The notes beneath the pieces are model-generated. The model was not told where the DNA came from. It made no database searches and saw only the letters and a program-made list of their open reading frames with translations. Shown here one piece after another: positions 1 through 8,049 of a DNA stretch of 21,091 nt. Each line of letters begins with the position of its first letter. Within the stretch, counting starts at the first letter, position 1. The translations under genes and the position numbers were made by a program. The DNA is from a virus. The stretch lies in the IMG/VR virus record IMGVR_UViG_3300030110_004626, positions 1-21,091 of that record. One strand, written 5' to 3'.

Positions 1-21
1 GCTGCTGTGCATAGGGAGACA

Positions 22-54
22 AGAGGCCGCGACGTGTTCAAGATCTCGGCCTCT
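22..54 (-). terminator. Hairpin downstream of the putative decoration gene
   Basis: An 8-bp perfect inverted repeat (AGAGGCCG at 22-29, CGGCCTCT at 47-54, 17-nt loop) begins 13 nt past the TAA stop of the 68-466 gene. It sits where a terminator at the end of the head operon would be. There is no clear T-run after it on the minus strand, so an intrinsic terminator is only one reading; an mRNA 3'-protecting stem is another. Confidence 0.4.
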
Positions 55-67
55 CGTCGTCATTTAG

Positions 68-466
68 TTAGCTCACGGTCTGCTTGAAGCTGAAAGTCCA
101 GTCACCTGTCACGATAGCGCCGTCATTGGCTTTATCGATGTCGATGTGCAGGATGTCGCCCTGCCCGAACTCCAGCGAAGCCCCAGCGGACGCCAAGACT
201 GCGAAGGTCAGCTTTGTCCCTGCGACGAGGCTACCCGTGCCGCCGGTGCTAACTACCTGAGAGGTCACAACCGAAGTCGATCCCTGCTTGACGGCGAGCG
301 TAGCAGTGTTGGTAGCGTGCGCAGTGGTCGCAGCGTTGGGACAGAAATAGGCGGCATCGAGCTTCCACTCTCCGCTGTGAGGCATCACGATATAGTGATC
401 CTCAGCAGTGCCGTCGTCCGATTGACTCAGGCGGGCCTGTAGAATGCAGTTGTTTTGAATACTCAT
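68..466 (-). CDS. Putative head decoration/stabilising protein
   Basis: A 132-residue protein directly behind the major capsid gene, separated by 15 nt. It has its own Shine-Dalgarno AGGAGA 8 nt before the ATG. The sequence is rich in Thr, Ser, Ala, Gly and Val and looks mostly beta-strand (for example the stretch from NTATLAVKQGST to LTFAVLASAGASLEFGQGD), with no membrane segment or catalytic motif. In many siphophages a small beta-rich decoration or head-fibre protein is encoded next to the HK97-type capsid gene, and it would bind the outside of the capsid. The assignment rests on position and composition only; I do not recognise a specific family. It could also be a head-completion or neck protein. 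Confidence 0.6.
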   Translation of the reverse strand: MSIQNNCILQARLSQSDDGTAEDHYIVMPHSGEWKLDAAYFCPNAATTAHATNTATLAVKQGSTSVVTSQVVSTGGTGSLVAGTKLTFAVLASAGASLEFGQGDILHIDIDKANDGAIVTGDWTFSFKQTVS

Positions 467-481
467 TGTGGGGGTCTCCTA

Positions 482-1924
482 TCAGGTGCCCATGTTGTAT
501 GCCCAGTGGACATCCTTAGTAGTGGAAGAGCCGAGAGGCTTGAACTGTCCGCGCCATGTGCAGATCACGTGAGTGATACCGCGTGTCGCGTCCCGCTGAA
601 GCTCAACGCGCCGTCCGCGTCGTGTGTACATCTTGAAGCGCGAAGCGTTCATCAAGAGAATCCCTGACTTCGTTTCAGTGACCCCGTCGTAATTTCCTGC
701 AGCATTCAGGTCAGCCGTAACGAAGTCGCTCAAAATAATTCTGGCTCCCCCGAGGCGGGCAATTTCTCCATTCATCACTGACGCGCCGGGCCCGTATTTC
801 TCGAGTGTACTGCATTGATCCAGTCCCGCAATATTCGAGTAATACGCCTCTGGGCTCATGACTGCCACAAGCTCACCCTCTGTGCCGCCGAGACCACGAG
901 GGGCCGCGAGGCTTGCGATGTCGCTGAGGAAAGTCGCATAGCTGAAGGTCGACCGATCGTCCTTATTGCTCACGTCGTTAGCGCGTGCGCGCAATCCAAC
1001 CCAGGCTTTGCGATGGTCGATACTGCCCCCGCTGGCGCTTCCCCATAACCCACGCGCATTCCACGATGCGTAGCTGTCAGCAGGGCTGGCGGCTGTGTCA
1101 CCGTTGATAATGCAGTCGTCGATTCCATAAGACAGGGCGCGAACGGCCTCGTCCCGGAGCATCGGAAGCATGTCGAAGATGGCATCCTCCGCCGCGTCGT
1201 CATCTACGACTACCCTGACGCTGAGTCCCTTCGGGGCGATTGTGCGCTCTGCTGTGGTCAGGCTGGAGGGCTCGAACTGTGCAGGGTTATCGCTGGTGAC
1301 GGTGCCCTTGAGGTAGGGACGAAGACCGGCAGAGACGATCGGCAGGGTCTGAGAGTTTGAGCTGACTGCGATCTCCTGAAACAGGTTCATCACGTCGGCA
1401 CGAACGACGACCTCGCGCTCCAGCATAGGAAGCACTGGGGCGGGAATGAACTCGCCACCGCTACCGGACTGAGAGTCGAAGGCCTTCTGAATGACTTCGG
1501 GAGCCTGCTTGATGAGGTGCTTGAGGCGGGCCTGAGCCTTCTGGGGCACCTTGCCACCCATAGCGGTCTGCATCAGGTTGAAGTCTTCGCAAGCCTTCTG
1601 AAAGGTCTGCTGCCACTCGTTGTTCGTGTCGTCATCAAGGAGTCCATTCAGGTGGACACCATACTGATTCTCACGACCGGTCCAGCGAATGCCCTTCTGG
1701 TCGACATACTTGGCAAGCTCGGAGTCGGCTGGCGATGGGCGAACCTGTGCGGCGCGTGCCTCGACAAGTGCCTTCTGTGCTGCCTTGACGTCAGCGGACA
1801 TAGCGTCGAGGTCTGCCCGAAGCCTGCCGTTGTCGTCGCGTAGCTCCTTGGCTGCGCGGTGTACTTCAGACAGGACGCGCTTCGCCTGTTCTGGGGTAGA
1901 GAGATCTGGTCGATCATTGCTCAT
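482..1924 (-). CDS. Major capsid protein, HK97 fold, with N-terminal scaffold-like region
   Basis: 480 residues. The first ~60 residues are charged and helical (coiled coil about 11-60), as in HK97-type capsid proteins whose N-terminal delta/scaffolding domain is removed by the prohead protease. From about residue 170 the HK97 gp5-like part follows: a conserved start (LEREVVVRADVMNLF), then VVVDDDAAEDA and the helix DEAVRALSYGIDDCIINGD, and later the MSPEAYY and GILLMNASRFKMYTRRG strands. The ATG overlaps the protease stop in ATGA (1921-1924), so translation is probably coupled. The upstream protease and portal confirm the module. The exact cleavage site is not determined here. Confidence 0.9.
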   Translation of the reverse strand: MSNDRPDLSTPEQAKRVLSEVHRAAKELRDDNGRLRADLDAMSADVKAAQKALVEARAAQVRPSPADSELAKYVDQKGIRWTGRENQYGVHLNGLLDDDTNNEWQQTFQKACEDFNLMQTAMGGKVPQKAQARLKHLIKQAPEVIQKAFDSQSGSGGEFIPAPVLPMLEREVVVRADVMNLFQEIAVSSNSQTLPIVSAGLRPYLKGTVTSDNPAQFEPSSLTTAERTIAPKGLSVRVVVDDDAAEDAIFDMLPMLRDEAVRALSYGIDDCIINGDTAASPADSYASWNARGLWGSASGGSIDHRKAWVGLRARANDVSNKDDRSTFSYATFLSDIASLAAPRGLGGTEGELVAVMSPEAYYSNIAGLDQCSTLEKYGPGASVMNGEIARLGGARIILSDFVTADLNAAGNYDGVTETKSGILLMNASRFKMYTRRGRRVELQRDATRGITHVICTWRGQFKPLGSSTTKDVHWAYNMGT

Positions 1925-3036
1925 GATTTTGGCTCCTTCGCCAGTTTAGACGGGCAAGGCCCGAAGAGTGAATCTAGTGGGTGGTCTCCGAAGACCTCGC
2001 GCATAACGTCAGGAGCGGTGGCCTGTTCGACCTCCTCTGCCTCGCGCTCTGCTTTAGCATAAGTGACGACATAGGTGTCATCATTTTCTTCGAATGCGAT
2101 GATGTGGCGCTGCTTATCCGGCTCGACTGAGCGGATGGCGAGCGCTCCGGGGTGCGCGGGGATCGGCACTGCGGAGAGTTCTAAGAGTTCAGGGTTGCGG
2201 TAGAGGTTGCCGCTGTCGCCCCTGTAGGGGTTGCCCTCCTCAAGCTCGGAGCGAGGAGTCACAGAGCCGGGCGCGAATCCGACAGAGACCGCCGATAGGA
2301 AGCCCCTGCGAAACTGGCTGGCGACTGTCTGCCCCAGCTGGTTCTCTTCGCTCTCGTCCCACTCGATCTCTGCGATCAGCGAGCCGTTAACGACCTTCAT
2401 AGACTCGACGCGACCGACCGGAGGGATCGAGTAATCATGAGCCCATTGCACGACCGGGTTAGCCATGAATCTGTCAAGATTCCAGCTTGGATCTACGATA
2501 TCATTGTATCGGTCAGGCGTCGGAGCCGAGGCGATCACAGTCGTGGTGCCCTTCTTGGTCTTGCCCTCTTCCTTGTCTTCGTCCTCATCATAGGGAGCGG
2601 CTCGGTTGACCTGCCCGTCTCGCCTGATGATCATGCCTGACTTGTCCACGTTGATACCCTCCTCGGGTCTGATGCTCTTCGCTTCGTCTGCTGCGTCCAT
2701 CTGTGCGACGAGCTTGTTAGACCAGCTGACCCCAGCGTCCCCGGACCACAGAGCCCACGCGACTCGACCGGGTGACGGGTAGCCGTTCTCTCCTGGCTTG
2801 AAGCCCTCACCCTTCTTGTCGACCTCATGACGTGCCAGCCATGCCCGCATCTTCCGAGCCTTGTCTGGTGTGATGTCGTCGCCTGCTGCGATCTTGCGTG
2901 CCCATCGGACCGTGGCGGGGGTTAGACCGTCTCCGCTGTGTCCTTGAGCGTGCCACTCCAGCCCGCGCGCTGCTTCGAGCTGTGCGCCCTCTGGGGGGCT
3001 GAAGTCGATATCATCGTAGGCCGCGCGAGTCTTCAT
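1921..3036 (-). CDS. Prohead protease (HK97/S78-type) with extra N-terminal domain
   Basis: 371 residues from the ATG at 3036, which overlaps the portal stop as TGATG. The frame is open further upstream, but that part lies inside the portal gene and is rejected. Residues ~170-305 match caudoviral prohead serine proteases: His200 in WAHDYSIPPVGRV, Ser251 in LSAVSVGF and Glu286 in LLELSAVPIPAHP are the likely catalytic set. The protein would cleave the capsid delta region and itself inside the prohead. Residues ~38-110 form an additional module (KARKMRAWLARHEVDKK, GYPSPGRVAWALWSGD) of a type I associate with various phage proteins but whose function I do not know. An acidic/lysine-rich linker at ~148-163 joins the two parts. 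The C-terminal tail could be scaffold-like. Confidence 0.88.
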   Translation of the reverse strand: MKTRAAYDDIDFSPPEGAQLEAARGLEWHAQGHSGDGLTPATVRWARKIAAGDDITPDKARKMRAWLARHEVDKKGEGFKPGENGYPSPGRVAWALWSGDAGVSWSNKLVAQMDAADEAKSIRPEEGINVDKSGMIIRRDGQVNRAAPYDEDEDKEEGKTKKGTTTVIASAPTPDRYNDIVDPSWNLDRFMANPVVQWAHDYSIPPVGRVESMKVVNGSLIAEIEWDESEENQLGQTVASQFRRGFLSAVSVGFAPGSVTPRSELEEGNPYRGDSGNLYRNPELLELSAVPIPAHPGALAIRSVEPDKQRHIIAFEENDDTYVVTYAKAEREAEEVEQATAPDVMREVFGDHPLDSLFGPCPSKLAKEPKS

Positions 3037-5237
3037 CAGTAATCTCGTGGGCTTCGAGCATCCGAGAAGGGCTCTCGGCGAGCGCTCTCTTCGTCTGCGC
3101 TCTCTCTGTCGATGAACTGGATCGCATTGCATCGGCAGTTCACGTCGAAGGATGGATCTCCGCTCGTGGCTGGGATTCGGATGGCTCCCGCCTCGGTCTG
3201 AAAGTCCTCGTCTGAATCTACGACCTGACCATCGAGAGCCATGTGCGAGTCTCTGACGAGGTCGTCTCCAGCAGTGTCCCACATCTTGTAGATCGTGAGG
3301 CCGATGTCTCTGCCCTCGTCCATCGCTGACTGTGCGGCGGAATTGCTCAGCCGTGTCGCCTCAGTGCGAGCTATCCGCATAGCGCGCGCCCTGTCGAAGA
3401 CGTGGCTCGCCTCAAGGCGCTTTGCGATCTCCCGGATGGGGAGACCCTCTTCGAGACCCTTGCTGACGAGGGCTCGGATCTCCTTCGAGGTGTACGTGTT
3501 CACAAGCGTCGAGATGCGGCTGACCTCAGCGTCGGTCAGGTTCTTCTTGCGGACTGGATTCCACTCGACATCCTTCATTCGCTTACCGAGCTGCCTCTTC
3601 GCTATCTCGAAGCTTGAAGCGGCCACGGCTGTGACGACTGGACGGCTGGCCGCTGCGAGGGCTGCCGACTCCTCCATCTCGTCTAGGATCTCTTGGATCT
3701 CTTTCTCTGTCAGGCTTCGAGTCACCGCGCCCGACATAGCCTTACGGCCTACAGCCTCAAGCCTGCGAACCATGCGCCGCTTCTGACCTGAGAAGAACTC
3801 CGATATCATGCGCCGGAATGCTCTCTCGGCTGGACCGTGCAGCCTGCTGATGTACGAGCGCCAGACGGTCAAGCGCTCCTCTCTGGTCTCAGGTACGGGG
3901 TACTCATCAAGCGTTAGCTCTGGGTCATAATACCGTTCAAGCGCCTGAGCCCGAGTCACTACCTCGTCCCCCACCAGGGCGCCGACAGAGCGTGTGGCTT
4001 GATCCTCCACCTCATCAGAATCCGCCCCGTCATCGTCAGAGCTGAATCCGAAGTCCTCCCCCTCTGGCAGGTCTGCGAAACCCTCATAGGCCGCAGCGTC
4101 CGCCAACCCAAGACCCATATCCCACCACATCTTGACCCGTGCGACTCGCTCGTTTCGGGTCTCCTGCAATGCCTCGACAGCGCTGAAGTCGTGCTCTATC
4201 CGCACACCCTCAGAGTTAGGGAAGAGCTGCGCCAGTCGGCTGTATTCGACATCAATGAAGGCAGCCCGCGACTGTAGACTGCTCCAGTATATACGGCTTT
4301 GTTCCCTGGCTGTCGCGTAGTTCGCAGAGGGTAGCCCGACCCGTGTGGGTGGTACGCCGAAGACGGCCAGCGTGCTCTCTCGTGTTAGCTGTCGCTGCTG
4401 AATGAATTCGAGGTCTCTGGGCGTCATCGACAGCGAGTCGAACTTGGCCGCGCCGCCGAGAATCAGGAGGCCGCTCTGCCCTTTGAGCTGTGACGAGTAG
4501 GCGGCTCGGATGCGTGAGATCTGCTCCTTGCTCCACCTGTCACCGTCTTCTGTCGGCGAGATGATGCCGGACGGGCGGCCCGTCTTGGCTGTCTCTTCTG
4601 CGCTCTTGAGTGCGGCCAGCTCTGTTCGGAGGTCGTGATCGAGCGGCCTGATCGCGCCGGTGCCGAAGAGGTTGCTAGGGTCATCTTCCCACGACGGAGA
4701 GCGGACGTGCATCACCTCTTCCCACTGATAGCCCTTGCTCCCGTTGCCTGAGTCATAGAGATACTCGCTTGGCTGTCCGTCGCTCCAGGGCTTGACTGTG
4801 ACTCTCTGAGGGATCATCCGAAGCAGGGCCATCGGCTCACCCTCTCCGGCGATCAAGGCATACGCATCGCCTGTCAAGACGTAGTCCACGATCTGCTGCT
4901 TCCTGAACAGCTGCGACGATACGCGCGTGCTGGGCGCTGCGAGCAGGTCAAGCGCTGGATGAGAGTCAAGCCTCTCAGCGTCCTCACCGTGGCCCCTGAC
5001 GGCTACCAGAGGCAAGCCAGAGAGGTCGCTACTGATAGCGTCCATACAGGCGTACACGTAGGGGAAAGCCGCATAGGCGGACAGGGCATCACCCTTCGGA
5101 TACATCGGCGCGGCTGCCTGCGCTGCGGCATAGTCCGCACCCGCTACGAACTCAACCTCTCCCGAAGGGAGGAGGCCTATCGACTTCAGCACTCGCGCGA
5201 GGAGTGTGGGTCGCACCACAATTGATTCATCCGACAT
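3036..5237 (-). CDS. Portal protein fused to MuF/SPP1 gp7-like head morphogenesis domain
   Basis: 733 residues, well above the ~400-500 of a stand-alone HK97-type portal. The N-terminal ~400 residues are portal-like (AFPYVYACMDAISSDLSGLPL, LTGDAYALIAGEGEPMALLRMIP, FGVPPTRVGLPS, and a terminal DMGLGLADAAAYEGF). An acidic linker (SSDDDGADSDEVED) follows. The C-terminal ~200 residues are MuF/gp7-like: SHVFDRARAMRIARTEATRLSN, MWDTAGDDLVRDSHMALDGQVV, and the closing DPSFDVNCRC with Cys701 and Cys703. Portal proteins form the dodecameric DNA gate at one capsid vertex; MuF-type proteins are minor head components bound near the portal. No strong Shine-Dalgarno precedes the ATG, unlike most genes here. 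Confidence 0.88.
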   Translation of the reverse strand: MSDESIVVRPTLLARVLKSIGLLPSGEVEFVAGADYAAAQAAAPMYPKGDALSAYAAFPYVYACMDAISSDLSGLPLVAVRGHGEDAERLDSHPALDLLAAPSTRVSSQLFRKQQIVDYVLTGDAYALIAGEGEPMALLRMIPQRVTVKPWSDGQPSEYLYDSGNGSKGYQWEEVMHVRSPSWEDDPSNLFGTGAIRPLDHDLRTELAALKSAEETAKTGRPSGIISPTEDGDRWSKEQISRIRAAYSSQLKGQSGLLILGGAAKFDSLSMTPRDLEFIQQRQLTRESTLAVFGVPPTRVGLPSANYATAREQSRIYWSSLQSRAAFIDVEYSRLAQLFPNSEGVRIEHDFSAVEALQETRNERVARVKMWWDMGLGLADAAAYEGFADLPEGEDFGFSSDDDGADSDEVEDQATRSVGALVGDEVVTRAQALERYYDPELTLDEYPVPETREERLTVWRSYISRLHGPAERAFRRMISEFFSGQKRRMVRRLEAVGRKAMSGAVTRSLTEKEIQEILDEMEESAALAAASRPVVTAVAASSFEIAKRQLGKRMKDVEWNPVRKKNLTDAEVSRISTLVNTYTSKEIRALVSKGLEEGLPIREIAKRLEASHVFDRARAMRIARTEATRLSNSAAQSAMDEGRDIGLTIYKMWDTAGDDLVRDSHMALDGQVVDSDEDFQTEAGAIRIPATSGDPSFDVNCRCNAIQFIDRESADEESARREPFSDARSPRDY

Positions 5238-5299
5238 GGTCGGACCGTATCAGAATCGGCACGATCTGTCCCGTATATTTATCGACACGGACGAGGGGC

Positions 5300-5330
5300 G
5301 CCCCCTTGCGGGGGCTGGTGGTCGCTAGTT
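5300..5330 (-). repeat. R1: TAAC...hairpin repeat after the 5332-5673 gene
   Basis: Core hairpin GCCCCC-TTGC-GGGGGC at 5300-5315 (plus strand) joined to a GACCACCA-like flank after the TAA stop at 5332-5334. This copy lacks the following start-associated Shine-Dalgarno; instead a GC-rich run and an AT-rich patch (about 5270-5285) lead to the portal start. It closes the inserted two-gene cassette and could act as a terminator or processing stem between it and the head operon. Confidence 0.8.
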
Positions 5331-5331
5331 G

Positions 5332-5673
5332 TTATGCTGGCTCATGCCATGACCTAACGAACACCTCTGAGCGCAGCGGGCGACCTGTCTTCATGCTCGG
5401 CTCTTCGCAGTACGGTATAACCATCTCTGCGAGCACCCGCTCAAGCTCGGAGAGCGACCGAAGGACCGAGGCGTCCTCTTGCCCGGATAGCATCAGCTCG
5501 CCGTCCCAGATCTCGACGCCGATGACCATCGCATCACGGCTGCCAGGAATTCTCTGCCTAATCGTAACGCTCCAGCGGTTGGGCTCCATGTCCTCGCCAT
5601 CGCTAAAGATGCGAATCCAGACGGCTCCGCAAATCAGGGTTTGAGTCCATCGATTGATATTCAACGCATTCAT
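5332..5673 (-). CDS. Hypothetical protein (accessory cassette between terL and portal)
   Basis: 113 residues from the ATG at 5673, chosen because the start-associated sequence AAGGAGCGACACC directly precedes it; a longer upstream frame would run through the R2 hairpin and the previous gene. The protein has a Trp-rich N-terminal half (RWTQTLICGAVWIRIF) and a C-terminal helix (SVLRSLSELERVLAEMVIPY). I do not recognise a family. The gene is bracketed by R2 upstream and R1 downstream and sits between terminase and portal, where other phages often have no extra genes. Confidence 0.8.
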   Translation of the reverse strand: MNALNINRWTQTLICGAVWIRIFSDGEDMEPNRWSVTIRQRIPGSRDAMVIGVEIWDGELMLSGQEDASVLRSLSELERVLAEMVIPYCEEPSMKTGRPLRSEVFVRSWHEPA

Positions 5674-5714
5674 GGTGTCGCTCCTTGCCCCCTTGCGGGG
5701 GCTGGTGGTGGTTA
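5671..5714 (-). repeat. R2: stop-to-start hairpin repeat
   Basis: This repeat fills the whole interval from the TAA of the 5712-6083 gene to the ATG of the next. On the minus strand it reads TAACCACCACCA, then GCCCCC-GCAA-GGGGGC (5687-5702), then AAGGAGCGACACC and ATG. It is the canonical copy. The stem ends exactly where the Shine-Dalgarno begins, so it could affect ribosome access, RNA processing or recombination. Confidence 0.9.
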
Positions 5715-6083
5715 GGCGGACTCTACAGACACAAGGCTGAAGTGAGTCTGTGGGTAGAACTTGCTGCAATAGTCTCTCGCCTTGTTTGCGGCGTCGATCT
5801 CGTTAGCTGCGATGACCGTCTTGGAGGCTCTGCGCCGCTTGGCGACATTCTCGCCTTTCGCGTTCCACTCTCGGTAGCAGTTCTCTCGAATGTAGCTCAC
5901 CCGGTACTTGATGGGCTCGTTGACGGCGAGGTAGCCCTCCCAGTGAGCATTGAGCCGCGCTTCATCGGTGTGCTCTACGCTGAGGCTGTACTGACCGGTC
6001 CGGCCACCGGAGAAGATGTAGCTCTCGCCATCTGCGCTCACTCGAAGAATGCAGCCGTTCTGTGCTCTGTAGACCTTGCTCAT
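5712..6083 (-). CDS. Hypothetical protein, first gene behind element P1
   Basis: 123 residues. The start at 6083 is fixed by the start-associated sequence AAGGAGCGACACC. The N-terminal half looks like an antiparallel beta sheet (MSKVYRAQNGCILRVSADGESYIFSGG); the C-terminal part has a basic stretch (KRRRASKTVIAANEIDAANKARDYC) that could be a helix contacting nucleic acid or DNA/RNA-bound protein. No family is recognised. It is the first gene downstream of the P1 regulatory element and ends in the R2 repeat, the same arrangement as the genes behind P2-P5. Confidence 0.82.
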   Translation of the reverse strand: MSKVYRAQNGCILRVSADGESYIFSGGRTGQYSLSVEHTDEARLNAHWEGYLAVNEPIKYRVSYIRENCYREWNAKGENVAKRRRASKTVIAANEIDAANKARDYCSKFYPQTHFSLVSVESA

Positions 6084-6257
6084 GGTGTCGCTCCTTAGAG
6101 GCTGGAGGGTTTGCGTCCCGCCTCATGGATACACTGTAACCTGTGCACAAGTTATTGCTGAGAAATATATAGGGCAGAGAGGGCTAATCGCATTACTGCG
6201 CTCTAATATTATTTTGATCGTGTCTGATCGATCGGCATTTATTCGCGGCGCGCGCGT
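6084..6257 (-). promoter_or_regulatory. P1: repeated intergenic promoter/operator element
   Basis: One of five related elements. Reading towards the gene on the minus strand: a GCGC-rich end (6245-6257), three GATC sites (6216, 6226, 6230), the dyad CGCATTACTGCG (6189-6200), an AT-rich spacer, and the 20-bp dyad GTAAC-CT-GTGCAC-AA-GTTAT (6136-6155). TACAGT directly beyond the dyad is a plausible -10 box. A GGGACGCAAACCC leader hairpin and the start-associated Shine-Dalgarno follow. The dyad ends 53 nt before the ATG. No consensus -35 is seen, suggesting an activator or phage factor binds the GTGCAC dyad. Role inferred from conservation. Confidence 0.75.
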
Positions 6258-7637
6258 CTATCCGGCCTCAAACGTGGCGCGGTTGAGATGGTGCAGCAAA
6301 TAGCGAAGCGCGTCCATGCAGTGATCGTCCCTCTTGAGGGGGCGCTCCTTCTGGTCTGCCTTGCTGCGGCGCGTGTCCCAGACGTAGCCCTCGATCTCTC
6401 TGATGACGTTGACACAGTTCGAGTGCACGACGAGGTGAGGCCTGCCCTCTGCGTCTGGTGCCAGCCTCTCAGCGACTGAGCTGATGCCGGCTCGAATCTC
6501 CTTCTTCGCCTTGACTGTCGGCATGTCGTGGTCTCTCGCCATCGAGATACGCGAGCCCCTGTCTTCTGGGTCTGCCACGATGACAGCCGGCTCCCCGTAC
6601 TCGGAGAACATCTTGCGCAGCGCTGTGACGTGGCGTGATAGCGTCCACTCAGACTGTAGATGCTCGGCGATAATGTGCACCACGTCATCGGCAGGGTCGA
6701 CCGCTGCGAGCAGAGCCGCAAACGGGTTGCGTACGCCGAAATCAATCCCACATAGTCGAGTGAAGTGCTCTGGTACCTCGAAGGGCTCGACGACGTGAAG
6801 CTCTCTGCTCCAGTCCTGATAGACGCGACCTTCCAGCTGCGTGAACTCACCACGGGCGCGGGCTGCCTTCTCATGGCTGCCATAGCTCGCCAGGATGATC
6901 TCAAGCTCATCGCGTGGGATGTGGGGATTGTCGGCGCCGTGGATCCACTTGCACAGGCTCCCGGGCTCTGGGTCCTTGACGAATCGATCCCAAATCCACG
7001 TCAGCCCTCGAAGGGGTGTCATAGTGATCAGGCACCGCCCCCGCTTATCCACGAGACGCATGCGGGCCTCATTGAAGACGGCCTCATCTTCTGGGTCCTC
7101 ATCGAAGAGAGCCGCATCCCATGCGTCAGCCTGGAAGCTTCGAGCCCCCTGGTCTACCGTCTTGAAGAGGACAACGCCCCCGTTCGGTAGCTGTGCGACT
7201 GCCTCACCTGCTCCGTGCCTGTTCTTCCAGTATGTACCCACCGGAAGGAACTGCTCGACCTTGGGACGCTGGACTCTGATCGATTCGTTTGACGTCAGCG
7301 AGATGCAGCACACTCGGCCCGGCCTCTTGTAGATCGCGTCTTCTGGGATGCCGTTGTCCCTCATCCACTTAGCGACGCCAGGACTCCCACGCCCCAGAGC
7401 GATGGCCGCCGCTATCATTGCCCCCGCTTCGGACTTGCCTGAGCGGTTGCCACCCACGAGCAGACCCACCTTGACCCGCCGATCCATCAGCGCCTGGACC
7501 GAGCGCTTCTGTGATGTGCGCGGGCTCGGCCTGTCCCAGAGTGCGCGAAAGGCGAGCGGATAGAGCTCTAGAAGCCGCTGGAGCTTGATCGCGGCCTCAT
7601 ACCCCTCGGCTATCAGCTCGGAGCGCTCAGGAGCCAT
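6258..7637 (-). CDS. Terminase large subunit (packaging ATPase and nuclease)
   Basis: 459 residues, normal for TerL. The ATPase half has Walker A GGNRSGKS (62-69), Walker B ALFDEDP with Asp179/Glu180, and the coupling motif LITMTPLRG (~203-211). The RuvC-fold nuclease half has Asp299 (CGIDFGVRNP), Asp356 (VIVADPEDRGS) and Asp437/438 (RDDHCMDALRYL). It pumps DNA into the prohead through the portal and cuts the concatemer. It overlaps the small subunit gene by 11 nt; GGCGAGG lies directly against the ATG, so initiation probably depends on coupling. It is followed by element P1 rather than by the portal gene. Confidence 0.95.
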   Translation of the reverse strand: MAPERSELIAEGYEAAIKLQRLLELYPLAFRALWDRPSPRTSQKRSVQALMDRRVKVGLLVGGNRSGKSEAGAMIAAAIALGRGSPGVAKWMRDNGIPEDAIYKRPGRVCCISLTSNESIRVQRPKVEQFLPVGTYWKNRHGAGEAVAQLPNGGVVLFKTVDQGARSFQADAWDAALFDEDPEDEAVFNEARMRLVDKRGRCLITMTPLRGLTWIWDRFVKDPEPGSLCKWIHGADNPHIPRDELEIILASYGSHEKAARARGEFTQLEGRVYQDWSRELHVVEPFEVPEHFTRLCGIDFGVRNPFAALLAAVDPADDVVHIIAEHLQSEWTLSRHVTALRKMFSEYGEPAVIVADPEDRGSRISMARDHDMPTVKAKKEIRAGISSVAERLAPDAEGRPHLVVHSNCVNVIREIEGYVWDTRRSKADQKERPLKRDDHCMDALRYLLHHLNRATFEAG

Positions 7638-8049
7638 CCTCGCCCGCTTTGCCTGCCTTGAGTGCCTCGGCCACCTCTGCGACCTTGGCGATCAAGTCCT
7701 CGGCACCTTCGAGGCTGTCATCAGACGCGCCGACCTTGACCTCTTGCCTCTGGCTGTACCCGTACCGGCGTTCCATAATCCAGCCCGCAGCCTGCCACTG
7801 TCCGCCCTCCGCAGCCTTCTGGATTCGCCCCATACACTGCGCCGCACACAGACCCTCAGCCGCCTTTACTGCTGCCGAAAAGTCCGAATAGATGCCCTCT
7901 ACCTCGTCCTTCCCTTTCTGCATCCACAGGCTGAACGTGGACATCGAGACACCTGCATAGGACGCGGCGAGCTTGTAGGTAAGACCAAGCCGCAGCCCAT
8001 CGATAAATCGCTTCTGTGTCTCTGGTGTCAGTTTAGTCGGTCGTCCCAT
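7627..8049 (-). CDS. Terminase small subunit
   Basis: 140 residues from the ATG at 8049, chosen for its Shine-Dalgarno GGAGGTG 5 nt upstream; the longer frame lies in the preceding gene. The N-terminus is a helix-turn-helix of the type seen in small terminases (MGRPTKLTPETQKRFIDGLR, then TYKLAASYAGVSMSTFSLWMQKGK). It is followed by helices matching the oligomerisation region (AAVKAAEGLCAAQCMGRIQKAAEGG, WQAAGWIMERRYGYSQRQEVKVG). It recognises phage DNA and loads TerL. The start overlaps the end of the Mom-like gene by 17 nt. Confidence 0.88.
   Translation of the reverse strand: MGRPTKLTPETQKRFIDGLRLGLTYKLAASYAGVSMSTFSLWMQKGKDEVEGIYSDFSAAVKAAEGLCAAQCMGRIQKAAEGGQWQAAGWIMERRYGYSQRQEVKVGASDDSLEGAEDLIAKVAEVAEALKAGKAGEDGS

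Noticed and set aside
3037-3282. Longer N-terminus for the protease frame
   Set aside because: It lies completely within the portal gene and the TGATG overlap at 3036 gives a better start; protein similarity begins after it.
3295-3786. 163-codon plus-strand frame opposite the portal-MuF gene
   Set aside because: Antisense shadow: no Shine-Dalgarno, low-complexity Ser/Arg/Leu composition, and strong coding evidence on the other strand.
6076-6303. Plus-strand open frame across P1 (75 codons), with a similar frame across P5
   Set aside because: The two P elements share about 60 bp of DNA, so the frames look alike, but the differences fall on all codon positions and there is no Shine-Dalgarno; in P5 the frame has no ATG. 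DNA-element conservation explains it.
6239-6910. 223-codon frame on the minus strand inside terL
   Set aside because: It is an alternative frame of the terminase gene, rich in Arg/Ser as expected from shifted GC-rich codons, and has no initiation signal.
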